Positions 1 to 6,066 are shown, counted from the stretch's first letter. The stretch is DNA of 6,174 nt from an uncultured Collinsella sp. (GCA_905197385.1 CAJJYO010000099.1:1-6174); one strand, 5' to 3'. The notes: generated by a model from the letters alone, not told the origin. Numbers and translations are program-made.

Positions 1-626
1 TCGGCGTTCTCCACATCGAACACCTTGCGCACGAGCGAGTAGCCGTTGGAGTGCACGCCGGTGGAAGGCAGGCCCAGGATCACATCGCCCGGGCGGACGT
101 TTGCGGGGTCGAGCATCTTGGGACGGTCGACGACGCCCACGGTAAAGCCGGCAAGGTCGTAGTCGGCCGGAGCCATGACGCCGGGGTGCTCGGCCATCTC
201 ACCGCCCACGAGCGCGCAGCCCGCGAGCTTACAGCCATCGGCCACGCCCTTGATGATCTTTGCCATGTGCTCGGCCTCGATGTGGCCGATGGCAACGTAG
301 TCCAGGAAGAACAGCGGCTCGGCGCCCGAAGCCAGAATGTCGTTGACGCACATAGCGACCAGGTCCTGGCCCACCGTCTCGTGGCGATCCATGATCTGGG
401 CGAGCACGAGCTTGGTGCCCACGCCGTCGGTACCGCTAATCAGAATCGGGTCTTCCATATCCTTAAGCGCGGCAGCCGAGAACAGGCCACCGAAGCCGCC
501 GATGCCGCCGATAACCTCGGGGCGATTGGTGTCCTTGACCATCTGCTTAATCGCGTCGACGGCGCGGCCGCCCTCGGCGGTATCGACGCCGGCATCCTCA
601 TACGTCACATGCTTGCTGTCGCTCAT
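1..626 (-). CDS. purM: Phosphoribosylformylglycinamidine cyclo-ligase (AIR synthetase), N-terminal part, cut by window edge
   Basis: PurM converts formylglycinamidine ribonucleotide (FGAM) plus ATP to aminoimidazole ribonucleotide (AIR), step 5 of purine synthesis, in the cytoplasm. I translated the minus strand from the ATG at 626 and obtained 208 open codons reaching the window edge; the family is usually about 345 residues, so roughly the C-terminal 40 percent lies outside. Family hallmarks in order: the glycine-rich GGIGGFGGLF near residues 40-49, the nucleotide-binding GTDGVGTK at 65-72, DLVAMCVNDI at 88-97, GAEPLFFLDY at 101-110, GCALVGGEMAE at 136-146 and GVHSNGYSLV at 190-199. The start is supported by AGGAAGG (632-638) five bases upstream. 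It lies 156 bases after the purF stop on the same strand, so co-transcription with purF is likely. The truncation is caused by the window edge and is not biological. Identification is very secure. Confidence 0.97.
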   Translation of the reverse strand, partial: MSDSKHVTYEDAGVDTAEGGRAVDAIKQMVKDTNRPEVIGGIGGFGGLFSAAALKDMEDPILISGTDGVGTKLVLAQIMDRHETVGQDLVAMCVNDILASGAEPLFFLDYVAIGHIEAEHMAKIIKGVADGCKLAGCALVGGEMAEHPGVMAPADYDLAGFTVGVVDRPKMLDPANVRPGDVILGLPSTGVHSNGYSLVRKVFDVENA

Positions 627-631
627 CTGAG

Positions 632-638
632 CCTTCCT
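632..638 (-). promoter_or_regulatory. Ribosome binding site of purM
   Basis: On the minus strand AGGAAGG stands five bases before the ATG at 626. This fixes the purM start, since the track of conserved PurM residues begins only a few dozen codons later. Confidence 0.7.
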
Positions 639-694
639 CTCCCACTACCGTCCGCCGCCCGGGCGCCAAACGGTGCTCATAGTTGCGTTCATTT

Positions 695-721
695 CGGCGC
701 GCGCCATAACAACGCGCGCCG
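695..721 (-). other. GC-only hairpin in the purF-purM gap
   Basis: CGGCGCGCG (695-703) and CGCGCGCCG (713-721) form a perfect 9-bp all-GC stem around a 9-base loop, in the spacer of the probable purF-purM transcript. On the transcribed minus strand no U-run follows (the next bases read AAATGAACG), so it does not look like a standard Rho-independent terminator. It could protect the purF mRNA end, cause pausing, or lower expression of purM relative to purF. The role is inference; the symmetry is directly visible. Confidence 0.5.
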
Positions 722-742
722 TCATATCAACAAAACAGCAGG

Positions 743-757
743 TAAAACCTACCAAAA
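743..757 (-). other. Small hairpin followed by a T-rich stretch downstream of purF
   Basis: Read on the minus strand, GTAGGT-TTT-ACCTGC forms a 6-bp stem including one G-U pair, with a three-base loop, followed by the T-rich TGTTTTGTTG. It starts about 25 bases after the purF stop. It may be a weak terminator or attenuator that lets part of the transcripts run on into purM. The stem is short and the T-run is interrupted, so this is tentative. Confidence 0.3.
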
Positions 758-782
758 TAAACCTGTCCCTACATGGCAGGCT

Positions 783-2453
783 TTAGGCCTCGCCGTGCTC
801 CTCTTCCCAGCTGCGGTCGTCGTATTTCTCGACCACGGCGTCGTCATCAAAGTGCAGCGGCTTGTCCAGGTTGCGGGGCTTAAAGCCCTCCATGAACTTG
901 TCGCGGCCAAAACTCTCGGGAATCGCCACGGGGTAGCGGCCGGTAAAGCACGCATCGCAGTAACCGCCCTTGGGCATGACCTTAAGCAGGCCCTCGACCG
1001 AAAGGAAGGCCAGCGAATCGGCGCCGATATACTCGCAAATCTCGTCGACCGTCTTGTTGGCGCTGATAAGCTGCGACTGCACGTCGGTATCGATACCGTA
1101 GAAGCACGGCCAGATAACCTCGGGTGAGTTGATGCGGATATGAATCTCCTTGGCGCCGGCGTTGCGTAGCATCTTGACGAGCTGCACCATGGTGGTGCCG
1201 CGCACGATGGAGTCGTCGATGACGACCAGGCGCTTGCCCTCGATGTTGTCGCGCAGCGGGTTGAGTTTCATACGCACGCCCATGGCGCGCAGCTCCTGCG
1301 TGGGTTCGATAAACGTACGGCCCACGTAGCGGTTCTTGATAAGGCCCTCGCCAAAGGGAATACCGCTCTCGTGCGAATAACCCTCCGCGGGCGGCAGGCC
1401 GGAATCGGGCACGCCGATGACCAGGTCGGCCTCGACGGGCTCCTCGTGTGCCAGCTGACGACCCATGTCATAACGGCAGGCGTAGACGCTCTTGCCGTTC
1501 ATGATGGAGTCGGGGCGAGCGAAGTAGACCTGCTCAAAGATGCAGTTAGCAGGCTCTTCGGCGGCAGGCACGCCCTGCTCGGACACAAGGCCCTCGGCGC
1601 TGATGCGCAAGATCTCGCCGGGACGGACGTCACGAACATACTCGGCGCCCACAATGTCGAGCGCGCACGTCTCGGAAGCAACGACCCAGCCGCCGGCGCG
1701 GGTGACATGGGTGGTGGCGTCGACCGTCGCGGCGCCGTCCTGCGACGGCAGCTGCGAAACGGATGCGGCATCGGCTTGGTCCAGACCCTCGTCCACCAGC
1801 TTGCCCAGCACGAGCGGGCGAATGCCGTGCGGATCGCGGAATGCGTAGAGCGCCTGCTCGTTGATGAGCGTCATGGCATAGCCGCCGCGCACGAGCTCCA
1901 TGGTCTTGCGAATGCCCTCGCGTAGATGGCCTGTACGCTGAGTAAAGTAACCGATAAGCTTAGTCGCGACCTCGGAATCCGAATTGGAAAGGAACGGCAC
2001 GCCCAGCTCGATCAGCTGGCGGCGCAGCTCGTCGGTGTTGACGAGGGTACCGTTGTGCGCGAGCGCGATAATGACGCTATTGATGGTAGAGAGGTGCGGC
2101 TGAGAGGCCTCCCAGCTCTTGGCACCGGCAGTGCCATAGCGCACGTGGCCCACGGCCAGCTGGCCGGAGAGTGTCGACAGGTCGGCGTTGGAGAACACGC
2201 GGTCGAGCAGGCCCAGGTCCTTGCGAACCATAACCGTGCCGCCATCACCCACGGCGATTCCCGCCGATTCCTGGCCGCGATGCTGTAGCGCGCGCAGACC
2301 AAAGTACGTCAGTCGAGCCACATCGCGATCGGGTGCCCACACACCAAAAATGCCGCATTCCTCATGCAGCTGGTCGGAGTCCGGATCATACGTCGACATG
2401 GTCTTCACCTGTCCCGCGGCACGCTCGGCCGCGCGGATGGTTTCTTGAGACAT
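783..2453 (-). CDS. purF: Amidophosphoribosyltransferase (glutamine PRPP amidotransferase), Fe-S type
   Basis: PurF makes 5-phosphoribosylamine from PRPP and glutamine, the first committed step of purine synthesis, in the cytoplasm. The 556-residue frame shows an N-terminal Ntn glutaminase with nucleophile Cys33 in EECGIFGVW, then LQHRGQESAG (56-65), GHVRYGT (102-108), AHNGTLVN (132-139) and FRDPHGIRPL (205-214). The C-terminal phosphoribosyltransferase half has the PRPP loop VVIDDSIVRGTT (410-421). Cysteines 304, 450, 499 and 502 match the four 4Fe-4S ligands of the Bacillus subtilis type. The residues before Cys33 would be a propeptide removed to free the nucleophile. The ATG at 2453 has a GAGG motif seven bases upstream; an alternative ATG at 2399, preceded by AGGTGA, would give a 14-residue propeptide closer to known lengths, so the start is uncertain. 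About 30 extra residues lie near 221-254. Feedback inhibition by purine nucleotides is known for the family. It is followed by purM. Confidence 0.97.
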   Translation of the reverse strand: MSQETIRAAERAAGQVKTMSTYDPDSDQLHEECGIFGVWAPDRDVARLTYFGLRALQHRGQESAGIAVGDGGTVMVRKDLGLLDRVFSNADLSTLSGQLAVGHVRYGTAGAKSWEASQPHLSTINSVIIALAHNGTLVNTDELRRQLIELGVPFLSNSDSEVATKLIGYFTQRTGHLREGIRKTMELVRGGYAMTLINEQALYAFRDPHGIRPLVLGKLVDEGLDQADAASVSQLPSQDGAATVDATTHVTRAGGWVVASETCALDIVGAEYVRDVRPGEILRISAEGLVSEQGVPAAEEPANCIFEQVYFARPDSIMNGKSVYACRYDMGRQLAHEEPVEADLVIGVPDSGLPPAEGYSHESGIPFGEGLIKNRYVGRTFIEPTQELRAMGVRMKLNPLRDNIEGKRLVVIDDSIVRGTTMVQLVKMLRNAGAKEIHIRINSPEVIWPCFYGIDTDVQSQLISANKTVDEICEYIGADSLAFLSVEGLLKVMPKGGYCDACFTGRYPVAIPESFGRDKFMEGFKPRNLDKPLHFDDDAVVEKYDDRSWEEEHGEA

Positions 2454-2494
2454 GGCATCCCCTCAGAGCCTCGTTATTTGGCGTTACCTGCCCT

Positions 2495-2500
2495 ATTATA
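2495..2500 (-). promoter_or_regulatory. Candidate -10 of the purF promoter
   Basis: A perfect TATAAT reads on the minus strand here, about 41 bases before the purF ATG at 2453, which would give a leader of roughly 35 bases. No good TTGACA-like -35 is visible at 16-18 bases upstream, so the promoter may depend on an activator or be weak. I saw no riboswitch-like structure in the short leader. Confidence 0.45.
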
Positions 2501-2536
2501 CGCACGGCAAGACAAGCACTCCCGCGCATGAACAGC

Positions 2537-2549
2537 GCTTTTTAAAAGC
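2537..2549. repeat. AT-rich palindrome between the divergent promoters
   Basis: GCTTTT-T-AAAAGC is a perfect 6-bp inverted repeat around one central base. It lies between the two outward-facing TATAAT boxes (2495-2500 minus, 2560-2565 plus) and covers the place where the plus-strand -35 would be. The position suits an operator for purF, the membrane-protein gene, or both; no known regulator box is recognised. Confidence 0.35.
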
Positions 2550-2559
2550 CCACCGAGCT

Positions 2560-2565
2560 TATAAT
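2560..2565 (+). promoter_or_regulatory. Candidate -10 facing the membrane-protein gene
   Basis: TATAAT on the plus strand, about 182 bases before the ATG at 2748, implying a long leader of about 175 bases. No clear -35 is present 17 bases upstream (GCTTTT). A nearer possibility is TATCCT at 2711-2716, also without a convincing -35. Between 2566 and 2735 I see no gene and no clear RNA structure. Confidence 0.3.
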
Positions 2566-2734
2566 CCGTTTTGCAGCCAAACATTTTATTGGGCAACCGC
2601 CTCGGGGCCGACGATCCCGCATGCTTCCGTCGCGACGCGTCTCGTCCACCGCTAGGGCTTACATTGCTGCAATTGGGTCGTTTGTCCTGTCTTTTAGCAG
2701 GTCGGCGGCGTATCCTTGTACCTACAGCAAAACG

Positions 2735-2741
2735 AGAAAGG
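2735..2741 (+). promoter_or_regulatory. Ribosome binding site that decides the start of the membrane-protein gene
   Basis: AGAAAGG lies six bases before the ATG at 2748. The frame is open back to an ATG at 2571, but the intervening 59 codons look like translated non-coding DNA and the 2571 start has no comparable binding site, so 2748 is preferred. Confidence 0.6.
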
Positions 2742-2747
2742 TTATGT

Positions 2748-3977
2748 ATGGATCGAAACGAACTCGACCCCAGCGTCCCCAGCGTCACGGAGGTCAAGAA
2801 GATCCCCCTCATCATTAAGGTGTATGCCGTCCTGTGCATCCTGTCCGGTGTTGGTACGCTCCCGTCGGTCGGCGCCTTTATGTGGCAGGTCATCACCGCG
2901 CTCATCAACGGCAACGCCGCCGCCAACCTCGGCGACAACACGCTCGTCGCAGTCGGCCTTATCGTCGCCGGCATCATGCTCTCGGCTGCCAGTGCCGTCA
3001 TCTTGATCATCTTTGGCCTGGACCTCATCAAGAACCAGCGCCGCAACGCCGCCCGTCTTTCCTACATCCTTATCGCGTTTACCGTCGTCGAGCTTTTAGT
3101 TGACGTGATGCTCCAGGGCATCGGACCCTTCCTGCTGCGCCCCGCCGTCCAGCTTGTCATCCTCATTGCGCTGTCGGCCACCGTCGACCCCACGCTACGC
3201 CAGGAGCGCGAACTGCAGCGCCGTCTGCAAGAGATGCTCGACCGCGATGCCGCCGCCGAGGGGATGCTCGGCCGCGACGAAACCGGCGAGGGCTACATCA
3301 AGCTCAACTACTTCAACCTGTTCTGGGTATTCTTCGTCTGCAGCGTGTTAGGTCTCATTCTCGAGGAAGTCTGGCATATGGTCGTCGTCGATCCCGGCGT
3401 CTATCAGGACCGTGCCGGTATGCTATTTGGCCCCTTTAGCCCCATCTACGGATTTGGCGCGGTGCTCATGACCATGGCGCTCAACCGCTTCTATAAAAAG
3501 AATCCTCTGATCATTTTCCTGGTAAGTGCCCTGATCGGCGGCGCTTTCGAGGTGTTTGTAGGCTGGTTTATGCAGACCTCATTTGGCGTGGTGTCGTGGA
3601 GCTATTCACACATTAGGCTATTCGGCATGCCCGATCCCATCGCGGTATTGACCGGGGGACGCACATGCACGCCGTTTGCCTGCATGTGGGGCCTGGGTGG
3701 CCTCATCTGGATCAAGGTCTTGCTGCCGCGCCTGCTTAAGCTCATCAATATGATTCCATGGAAACGCCGCTACTCTGCTACCGTCATCCTGACCGCCGTC
3801 ATGTTGATCGACGGCGTCATGACGTTGCAATCGCTCGACTATTGGTATCAGCGCGTCAACGGAACCGTTCGAAATATTCCCGTCGCACAGTTCTATGACA
3901 AGCATTTCGATAACGAATATATGGAGAACCGTTTTCAGAGTATGACCATGAGCCCCAAGGACGCCACACGCGTGTAG
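2748..3977 (+). CDS. Polytopic membrane protein with PF06541 (putative ABC transporter type IV, CmpB-like) domain
   Basis: A 409-residue integral membrane protein of unproven function. Hydrophobic stretches lie near residues 21-43, 67-92, 104-121, 130-145, 189-212, 226-245, 253-275, 310-335 and 343-362, about nine segments. A charged cytoplasmic-looking linker (about 148-185, RQERELQRRLQ and acidic residues) separates an N-terminal four-segment module from the C-terminal module. The latter has PF06541 features: a first helix ending in LGLILEEVWH, DRAGMLFGPFSPIYGFGA (221-238), GGAFEVFVGWFMQ (264-276) and FACMWGLGGLIWIK (310-323). Such proteins are often annotated as putative ABC transporter permease, but no ATPase gene lies next to it, so transport is not shown. 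The C-terminal 35 residues are hydrophilic. It is the only plus-strand gene and stands alone between purF and a terminator. Family assignment is fairly sure; substrate and role are unknown. Confidence 0.85.
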   Translation: MDRNELDPSVPSVTEVKKIPLIIKVYAVLCILSGVGTLPSVGAFMWQVITALINGNAAANLGDNTLVAVGLIVAGIMLSAASAVILIIFGLDLIKNQRRNAARLSYILIAFTVVELLVDVMLQGIGPFLLRPAVQLVILIALSATVDPTLRQERELQRRLQEMLDRDAAAEGMLGRDETGEGYIKLNYFNLFWVFFVCSVLGLILEEVWHMVVVDPGVYQDRAGMLFGPFSPIYGFGAVLMTMALNRFYKKNPLIIFLVSALIGGAFEVFVGWFMQTSFGVVSWSYSHIRLFGMPDPIAVLTGGRTCTPFACMWGLGGLIWIKVLLPRLLKLINMIPWKRRYSATVILTAVMLIDGVMTLQSLDYWYQRVNGTVRNIPVAQFYDKHFDNEYMENRFQSMTMSPKDATRV

Positions 3978-4009
3978 CAAACGCCAGAGCAAAATAGCTC
4001 CAACACATC

Positions 4010-4050
4010 AAAGCCCGCTGGCAGATCTACATGAACTGCCGGCGGGCTTT
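4010..4050. terminator. Bidirectional Rho-independent terminator between convergent genes
   Basis: AAAGCCCGCTGGCAG (4010-4024) pairs with CTGCCGGCGGGCTTT (4036-4050) over 15 positions with a single G-T pair and an 11-base loop. The A-run at one foot and T-run at the other let it work on both strands. It starts 32 bases after the stop of the plus-strand membrane gene and lies 33 bases beyond the stop of the minus-strand MoaE-like gene, so it can end both transcripts. Confidence 0.88.
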
Positions 4051-4083
4051 CGCTATAGACAGACTCGGATTGCCGACGAGGCC

Positions 4084-4500
4084 TTACACCTCGCGCTCGA
4101 CCTCGCTCACGCACTCGTTCTTGATGGTGCCGACGAGCGACTGCAGCGCATTGACCACATGCGGGCGAATGTCCCCGCCAATGAGCACGAGCATGATGTC
4201 GTCACCTACGGCAAGCTCGCCGCTTGCCAGCCACACGCGCACATAGCCGATACCCGGCATCGCGCGCGTGGCCTCGATAGCAGCCTGCACTTTCTGAGCA
4301 TCGAAGCCGAACACCATGCCGCCCACCCTGCGCCCGGGAGCTACGCCATCGGTTTCGATCCCGCGGACCTCGGACTTGGGTGTCGCGCGCACCACACCGT
4401 TATGTGTCAGATACATACCGCACGCAGGTGCCGACGAATCGGCCTTGGCCTCGCGCAGCCAAGCATCAACCGAAGGCATCGTTTTGCCATTCTCAAGCAT
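4084..4500 (-). CDS. MoaE-like protein (molybdopterin synthase catalytic subunit homologue), possibly divergent
   Basis: A 138-residue soluble protein. From about residue 76 it aligns with MoaE almost without gaps: SGELAVGDDIMLV (93-105) corresponds to the E. coli IGELWPGDEIVFV region, and IRPHVVNALQSLVGTIK (111-127) to the HRSSAFEAGQFIMDYLK helix. The N-terminal CGMYLTHNGVVR (27-38) resembles the GAVVTFTGKVR strand, giving Arg38 for E. coli Arg39 and Lys127 for Lys119. The second catalytic lysine (Lys126 in E. coli) is replaced by valine at the aligned position, and no lysine follows Lys127. The usual HR before GEL is also missing. MoaE adds sulfur to precursor Z with MoaD; no moaD or other cofactor gene is visible here, so a changed function is possible. 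Two adjacent ATGs exist (4503 and 4500); 4500 is preferred because GGAG lies five bases upstream. Last gene of the minus-strand group, ending before the terminator. Confidence 0.75.
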   Translation of the reverse strand: MLENGKTMPSVDAWLREAKADSSAPACGMYLTHNGVVRATPKSEVRGIETDGVAPGRRVGGMVFGFDAQKVQAAIEATRAMPGIGYVRVWLASGELAVGDDIMLVLIGGDIRPHVVNALQSLVGTIKNECVSEVEREV

Positions 4501-4521
4501 CATTTCTCCCTTACCGTCATC

Positions 4522-4558
4522 GAGTAGCCAATTTGGAACGGGGCTTTTTTAGCTACTC
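4522..4558. repeat. Inverted repeat between the sortase and MoaE-like genes
   Basis: GAGTAGC (4522-4528) and GCTACTC (4552-4558) form a 7-bp stem around a 23-base loop. The plus strand of the loop holds GGAACGGGGC followed by six T, which looks like a terminator end, yet it points away from the minus-strand genes around it. On the transcribed strand a competing AGCC/GGCT pairing is possible. It could be a transcript-processing or attenuation element in the sortase-MoaE-like unit, or a copy of a dispersed intergenic repeat. Confidence 0.4.
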
Positions 4559-4567
4559 TCGAACAAC

Positions 4568-5566
4568 TTATTCCTCGACCGGCGTGAGCACCATGACGGC
4601 ACGCGTGTTGCTCAGCGATAACGAACGACAGGTCACAAGCGTTGCCACCTTGGTTGCCGAAGCGGCACGATCGATGGCATCGCTCGCCACGGCAGAGGCA
4701 CCGTCGAGCATCTCGGACAGGTAGTTCTTGAGCCCGTCGTCGCCCTCAAAATTGGGCGTGCGCGCCTTGGCATACGTGTCCTCGACAACTTTGGTCGCCA
4801 GTGGTCGCAGTTTATAGGTGGCGTCGCGCGTGATGTAATACACGTACTCTATGCTGTCGAACGTCGCCTGATCGGTCGTATCCGAGATCACATTGAACAT
4901 CGATCCGTCGTTCATGTGGTGGCCGTAGATCGTGGTCTGCTGGTCAACCATTCCCGGCGCGGTATCGTCACTGTCCAAGAAAATCGCACCCGATGCATTG
5001 GACGTACCGTCAAACAGCGTGTTGAGGTATTTGGAGTTGTTATTGGACTGCACCACGGGATAGTTGATGTTGGTTCCCGGCGCGTAAATCCAACCCACAA
5101 TCTCGGGGTTTGTCTGAGCAAGCGCATCGAAGTCGATAATCGGCACGCCGCTGGCGTCCTTATCGCTTACATATTGCTTCTCGATTTTCTGATACGACTC
5201 GCTCGCCTGCTTATAGCCAATCTGAGCATTAATAAAGATAGCGGCGGCGGCGACAATCAGACCGATGCCGATGATGATGAGCAGAATGGGAATAATGGAG
5301 CGGCGCTTTTTGCGCGGCGGCTCGGTGTAATCCGACGGCGCGGCATGCGATGAAGACCGGGGCGGCTTCTTAGCGTTGCTATAAGATGAAGGTCGATATG
5401 CGGCTGGCGCGTCCTGTCGACGATGCGTCGCCGGTGTCACGGGGCGCGGCGCGCGCGGCTGCTGAGGAGAGGATGCCCGACCCTGCTGCGCCGCATGGGC
5501 AGCACCCGGCTTCGATGGATCGGGAATCTGAGAAGCCTTGAATCGTTTTCCCTGATAGTCGGACAT
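4568..5566 (-). CDS. srtB: Class B sortase (membrane-anchored cysteine transpeptidase)
   Basis: Sortases cut surface proteins at a C-terminal sorting motif and join them to the cell wall or to pilin subunits. The 332-residue protein has a long hydrophilic N-terminus rich in Pro, Ala, Ser, Gln and Arg (1-90) with a basic end PRKKRR (84-89), one transmembrane segment (about 91-113) and an extracellular catalytic domain. Class B features are EIVGWIYAPGTNINYPVVQ (155-173), YLNTLFDG and SGAIFLDSDD. The catalytic triad is visible: His216 in YGHHM, Cys313 in TLVTC and Arg322 in NTRAVMVL. The ATG at 5566 is chosen because AAGGAG lies four bases upstream and the longer reading to 5662 would overlap purE with non-conserved sequence. 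It starts 35 bases after purE, so shared transcription is likely. No substrate protein with a sorting signal is in the window. The short gene symbol reflects the class; the substrate is unknown. Confidence 0.93.
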   Translation of the reverse strand: MSDYQGKRFKASQIPDPSKPGAAHAAQQGRASSPQQPRAPRPVTPATHRRQDAPAAYRPSSYSNAKKPPRSSSHAAPSDYTEPPRKKRRSIIPILLIIIGIGLIVAAAAIFINAQIGYKQASESYQKIEKQYVSDKDASGVPIIDFDALAQTNPEIVGWIYAPGTNINYPVVQSNNNSKYLNTLFDGTSNASGAIFLDSDDTAPGMVDQQTTIYGHHMNDGSMFNVISDTTDQATFDSIEYVYYITRDATYKLRPLATKVVEDTYAKARTPNFEGDDGLKNYLSEMLDGASAVASDAIDRAASATKVATLVTCRSLSLSNTRAVMVLTPVEE

Positions 5567-5570
5567 GGCT

Positions 5571-5576
5571 CTCCTT
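5571..5576 (-). promoter_or_regulatory. Ribosome binding site that sets the sortase start
   Basis: AAGGAG on the minus strand, four bases before the ATG at 5566. It lies in the 35-base gap after purE, which leaves little room for a separate promoter. Confidence 0.7.
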
Positions 5577-5601
5577 ATACTGCGGTGAAACGGCAGAACG
5601 C

Positions 5602-6066
5602 CTAGGCGTCGGCCATCTCCTGCTTCATCTTCTCGATAACCTTGCGGTACTCGGGGTCGCAAGCGCCTAGAATCTGCGTGGCGTAGATGGCGGCGTTCTT
5701 GGCGCCGTTGATGGCAACGCAGGCCACGGGCACGCCCGAAGGCATCTGCACCATCGACAGCAGCGAATCCATACCGCCCAGGTCACTCGTCTTCATAGGC
5801 ACGCCGATGACCGGCAGCGGCGTAAAGGCAGCCACGACACCACCCAGGTGAGCGGCCTTGCCGGCGGCGGCGATAATCACTTTGATACCGCGATCGGCAG
5901 CAGTCGAAGCCCACTCGTGGACCTTCGCCGGCGTGCGGTGTGCGCTCGCAATGACGAGCTCATAGGGCACGCCCAGCGCCTCGAGCTCGGCGGTGCAGCC
6001 TTCCATAACGCCCAGATCGGACTTGGAACCCATGATGATCCCGACAACCGGCTTTTGATCTGCCAT
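5602..6066 (-). CDS. purE: N5-carboxyaminoimidazole ribonucleotide mutase (PurE, class I type)
   Basis: PurE moves the carboxyl group of N5-CAIR to carbon 4 to give CAIR, step 6 of purine synthesis, as a cytoplasmic oligomer. The 154-residue product has the full set of family motifs: GIIMGSKSDLGVM (9-21), the catalytic SAHRTP with His43 (41-46), AAAGKAAHLGG (66-76), PVIGVPMKTSDLGGMDSLLS (85-104), QMPSGVPVA (107-115) and AINGAKNAA (118-126). These match the bacterial class I enzyme, which works with PurK; no purK lies in the window. The ATG at 6066 has AGGAGG nine bases upstream; a TTG two codons earlier would leave only three bases and is less likely. A promoter lies upstream and the sortase gene follows by 35 bases. 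The nearest other purine gene on this strand, purF, is about 3.1 kb away, beyond the plus-strand membrane gene. Length is normal for the family. Confidence 0.97.
   Translation of the reverse strand: MADQKPVVGIIMGSKSDLGVMEGCTAELEALGVPYELVIASAHRTPAKVHEWASTAADRGIKVIIAAAGKAAHLGGVVAAFTPLPVIGVPMKTSDLGGMDSLLSMVQMPSGVPVACVAINGAKNAAIYATQILGACDPEYRKVIEKMKQEMADA

Noticed and set aside
627..782. A separate purM promoter in the purF-purM gap
   Set aside because: The only candidate, TTGTTG with GTTATG 17 bases on, has a poor -10 buried in the GC hairpin, so read-through from purF is the simpler view.
51..1127. A long plus-strand open frame of 358 codons opposite purM and purF
   Set aside because: It runs antisense through two certain genes, crosses their intergenic gap, has no recognisable domain and no binding site. 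Long antisense frames are expected in GC-rich DNA.
1371..2288. Further plus-strand open frames opposite purF (184 and 120 codons)
   Set aside because: They are shadows of purF codon use, with low-complexity His/Ala/Gly-rich products and no family resemblance.
2571..2747. N-terminal extension of the membrane protein from the ATG at 2571
   Set aside because: The 59 extra residues are Arg/Leu-rich with no family similarity, and a good binding site stands before the ATG at 2748.
2474..3046. A 190-codon minus-strand frame over the start of the membrane-protein gene
   Set aside because: It lies across the intergenic region and the real plus-strand gene; the product is Arg/Ser/Thr-rich with no domain and no supporting start signals.
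2748..3977. The membrane protein as substrate of the neighbouring sortase
   Set aside because: It has no signal peptide plus C-terminal sorting motif; its C-terminus is a hydrophilic tail, and it is a multi-pass protein.
5567..5662. N-terminal extension of the sortase from 5662
   Set aside because: It overlaps the 3' end of purE in another frame, and AAGGAG directly precedes the ATG at 5566.
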